This document shows, piece after piece, positions 58,174 to 59,726 of a stretch of DNA of 59,726 nucleotides. How positions within the stretch are numbered: the first letter of the stretch is position 1; every line of letters starts with the position of its first letter. The translations under genes and the position numbers were made by a program. Origin of the DNA: Streptomyces sp. MBT53 (GTDB lineage Bacteria; Actinomycetota; Actinomycetes; Streptomycetales; Streptomycetaceae); the NCBI RefSeq assembly GCF_016654115.1, contig NZ_JAEQAZ010000036.1:1-59726 (forward strand), written 5' to 3'. The notes under the pieces were generated by a model. That model worked only from the letters and a program-made list of their open reading frames with translations. It did no database searches and was not told where the DNA came from.

Positions 58174-58189
58174 GCTAACAGGAGTTAGC
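58174..58189. promoter_or_regulatory. GCTAAC-AGGA-GTTAGC palindrome
   Basis: Perfect 6-bp inverted repeat with 4-nt spacer in A/T-richer DNA, following a TTGACA (58129-58134) at about 40 bp. It resembles GntR-type operator dyads, but no adjacent regulator gene is seen. Confidence 0.4.
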
Positions 58190-58451
58190 GGTTCGTCAGT
58201 GATTCAATGGCAGCGGCTCATCCGCTCGCACAGGCCATTCGGCGTGCCCCGAAGCCAAGCTCCGGGCAGGATGGTCAGACAGTGTCCGAGCCAGGATCCT
58301 TCATGGAGTCCGCAGCCAGGGCGAGGAGACATAACGCGCACCGTTTCCGGTCGGATGGTTCCCAGCAAGGTCGTCGAAGTCCTGGCATCCAGGTGAACTC
58401 GCAGGACCGAACCCTTCTGCCCTCGAGTCCGCGGCCATAGCGTGAGGCCTC

Positions 58452-59150
58452 ATGACCACCGCCCAATGGGTATCAGCAGCAGCAACGACCGCGGGGACGT
58501 TTACCGCGCTCTTCATCGCGGTGCGTCAAAACTCTGCCGCTCAGCGCGTCTTGCGCGGCGCGCAGACAGAGAGGGCCACGTTGACCGCCATCACCGAGGT
58601 CGGCGACGACTCGGTGACGATTCACAATCATGGTCAGACGCCCATCTTCCGACTGCGGATCTGGAAGGTCGAGTCGCTCCTGTTTGAGATGGACGAGGTC
58701 GACGGGGTGCCCGTCCAGATCAACGCTGGCGAGGTGTCTGCACGCATCGCGTCACGCACCGAGCGGGTGGTGGGACCGGGCGCTTCGGCGACGTTCTCGT
58801 TCAGCTGGGCGGCCGCCGACGGCTCGCCGCTTCCCGGGCAGGGCGAGCAGCTGGAACTACCTCCGGGCGAGGTGCGCTTCCGCTTCACGGACGCCGCGGG
58901 AACGACGTGGCAACGGAAGAACGATCTGCTTCCCGAACCACTCGGCGGAACGCCCCTGCCGGGCACCGTACGGACCCACCATCGAGTAGGGCTATGGACA
59001 TGTTCGTCGTCCCGCAATGCCAAGAGGAACCTGAGGCTGGGCTTCAATGGCAAGGGGTTCACCAAGAAATCCCGGGCCCGGAAGCGGAGGAAGAGAGCGG
59101 ACCGACGGCGCGCCGAACGGGAACTCTCGCGAGACACCCAGTCCGACTGA
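58452..59150 (+). CDS. Hypothetical membrane-anchored protein
   Basis: A 232-residue protein with a short N-terminal hydrophobic segment (WVSAAATTAGTFTALFIAV). A beta-rich region follows (DDSVTIHNHGQTPIFRLRIW; RVVGPGASATFSFSWAAADG), like an extracytoplasmic or cytosolic Ig-type domain, then a very basic tail (GKGFTKKSRARKRRKRADRR). Function unknown. It appears to be a single gene converging on the ATPase gene at the window end. Confidence 0.6.
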   Translation: MTTAQWVSAAATTAGTFTALFIAVRQNSAAQRVLRGAQTERATLTAITEVGDDSVTIHNHGQTPIFRLRIWKVESLLFEMDEVDGVPVQINAGEVSARIASRTERVVGPGASATFSFSWAAADGSPLPGQGEQLELPPGEVRFRFTDAAGTTWQRKNDLLPEPLGGTPLPGTVRTHHRVGLWTCSSSRNAKRNLRLGFNGKGFTKKSRARKRRKRADRRRAERELSRDTQSD

Positions 59151-59236
59151 TCGCTGAACAAATGCGCATCGGTCGAGGGCTGACGCGGTACTCGGCCGGG
59201 GCTGATCAGCGAGGTCGGTCGTTTCGTCACCCGGCC

Positions 59237-59726
59237 TCAGGCAGCTTGATACCGCTCCCCGACAATTGCTGGGCCGAACGATGCCCGCGAGTTGGCCGGC
59301 GAGGCCATGTGGCCCTGGCGATCATTTCGTCGCGCGGCAGATGCACCCGTATGAGGTGAGGACGGAGCATCCGCGGAGTTGTTATCCAAGCCGTCGGCCG
59401 AAGGCTCCGGCGTGATCTCAAACCACGTCGTCTTGCCTGGAGGTTGCGGCTGCATTCCCCAGGCGTCCGCCAATGCATCAACGAGCAGGAGGCCCCGCCC
59501 GCTCTCGTCGTTCGGCCCAGCCTCAACAGCGCTCGGCAACGATGGGTCGGTGTCCGTTACTTCGACACGAAGCCGTTCGTCGGTTCGCGTCACGGCGACG
59601 TCGCACGGAGCGGCTGAGTACAGGACGGCGTTGGCGATCACCTCGCTCGCCAACAACTCGACGGTCTCCAGCATTTCATCCGACATTGGGAGACCCAGAT
59701 TCTGGGCTAGGGCCTGTGTGACGTCG
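59237..59726 (-). CDS. RsbW-like ATP-binding protein, truncated by the window edge
   Basis: A HATPase-domain protein of the anti-sigma-factor kinase type found in many copies in streptomycetes. The N box is ELLASEVIANAVLYSAAPCD; the G boxes are VEVTDTDPSLPSAVE and ESGRGLLLVDALADAWG. The frame stays open to the last base of the window and the upstream codons read like the family (TQALAQNLGLPM), so the gene starts outside. The ~50 residues after the domain are low-complexity. It may phosphorylate or sequester a regulator; no partner gene is visible. Confidence 0.8.
   Translation of the reverse strand, partial: DVTQALAQNLGLPMSDEMLETVELLASEVIANAVLYSAAPCDVAVTRTDERLRVEVTDTDPSLPSAVEAGPNDESGRGLLLVDALADAWGMQPQPPGKTTWFEITPEPSADGLDNNSADAPSSPHTGASAARRNDRQGHMASPANSRASFGPAIVGERYQAA

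Larger units (their letters stand above)
57881..58451. other. Intergenic region with two regulatory-type dyads
   Basis: No convincing gene. It contains copy 4 of the shared regulon promoter and a second palindrome at 58174-58189. Open frames on the + strand between 58199 and 58440 lack protein-like composition. Confidence 0.5.

Overview
The window looks like chromosomal accessory DNA from a streptomycete. GC is high, GC3 coding bias is strong, and GTG starts and 4-nt ATGA/GTGA gene overlaps are common. It also carries families that are abundant in Streptomyces: DUF6879, DUF6082, Scr1/DUF5753-like and TPR/XRE regulators, RsbW-like ATPases and DUF6875. No rRNA, tRNA, CRISPR array, PKS or NRPS was seen.

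Layout. 1-1157: an IS630-type element whose 26-bp terminal inverted repeats (25/26 identical) end in TA; its transposase is split between two frames. 1.9-5.8 kb: XRE regulator, amidohydrolase, MAB_1171c-like membrane protein and ImmA/IrrE-type HELFH metallopeptidase. 6.4-10.5 kb: small Streptomyces-type genes, one DUF6879 gene broken at a run of nine Cs, and two decayed gene fragments. 10.6-24 kb: a metal and arsenic island with five ArsR-family regulators, three ArsC-type phosphatase domains, TrxA/TrxB, a MIP channel, a P1B-4 ATPase beside an NmtR-like sensor, an ArsO/ArsI/MFS set, and a CmtR-like sensor with a CDF exporter. No ArsB or Acr3 pump is present. 24.4-30.6 kb: DUF6082 and a headless Scr1-like regulator, then an operon of two APH-fold kinases, a small unknown protein, a 34-residue peptide ORF with a strong ribosome binding site, and an ABC exporter. 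30.9-37.1 kb: glutamine-synthetase-like ligase, APC permease and regulators. 39.1-41.1 kb: a lower-GC two-gene cassette, an unknown protein with a RiPP-leader-like N terminus plus a radical SAM enzyme. 41.3-54.4 kb: DAAO-type oxidase and TPR regulator, diverging from an eight-gene operon (GT4 glycosyltransferase, D-2-hydroxyacid dehydrogenase homologue, MoaA-like radical SAM, nucleotidyltransferase, second radical SAM, NodU/TobZ-type carbamoyltransferase, HD hydrolase, second glycosyltransferase), ended by a convergent glutamyl-tRNA synthetase gene. 54.5-59.7 kb: a four-HTH repeat protein, a GNAT/kinase/DUF6875/hypothetical operon, and an RsbW-like ATPase cut by the window edge.

How it fits together. 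Four promoters, upstream of the genes starting at 35743(-), 37516(+), 44240(+) and 57880(-), share one architecture: the 15-bp palindrome CGGACANNNTGTCCG, then CGC, exactly 13 nt, then an 8-nt box resembling ASTGSAAN. I infer one regulon joining the HAD phosphatase, the carbamoyltransferase/radical SAM operon and the kinase/GNAT operon, probably run by one of the two TPR regulators. The combination (glycosyl transfer, carbamoylation, two radical SAM enzymes, nucleotidyl transfer, phosphatase, kinase, acetyltransferase) suggests an undescribed carbamoylated glycoside-like or nucleoside-like metabolite pathway. The product is unknown, and that reading is inference.
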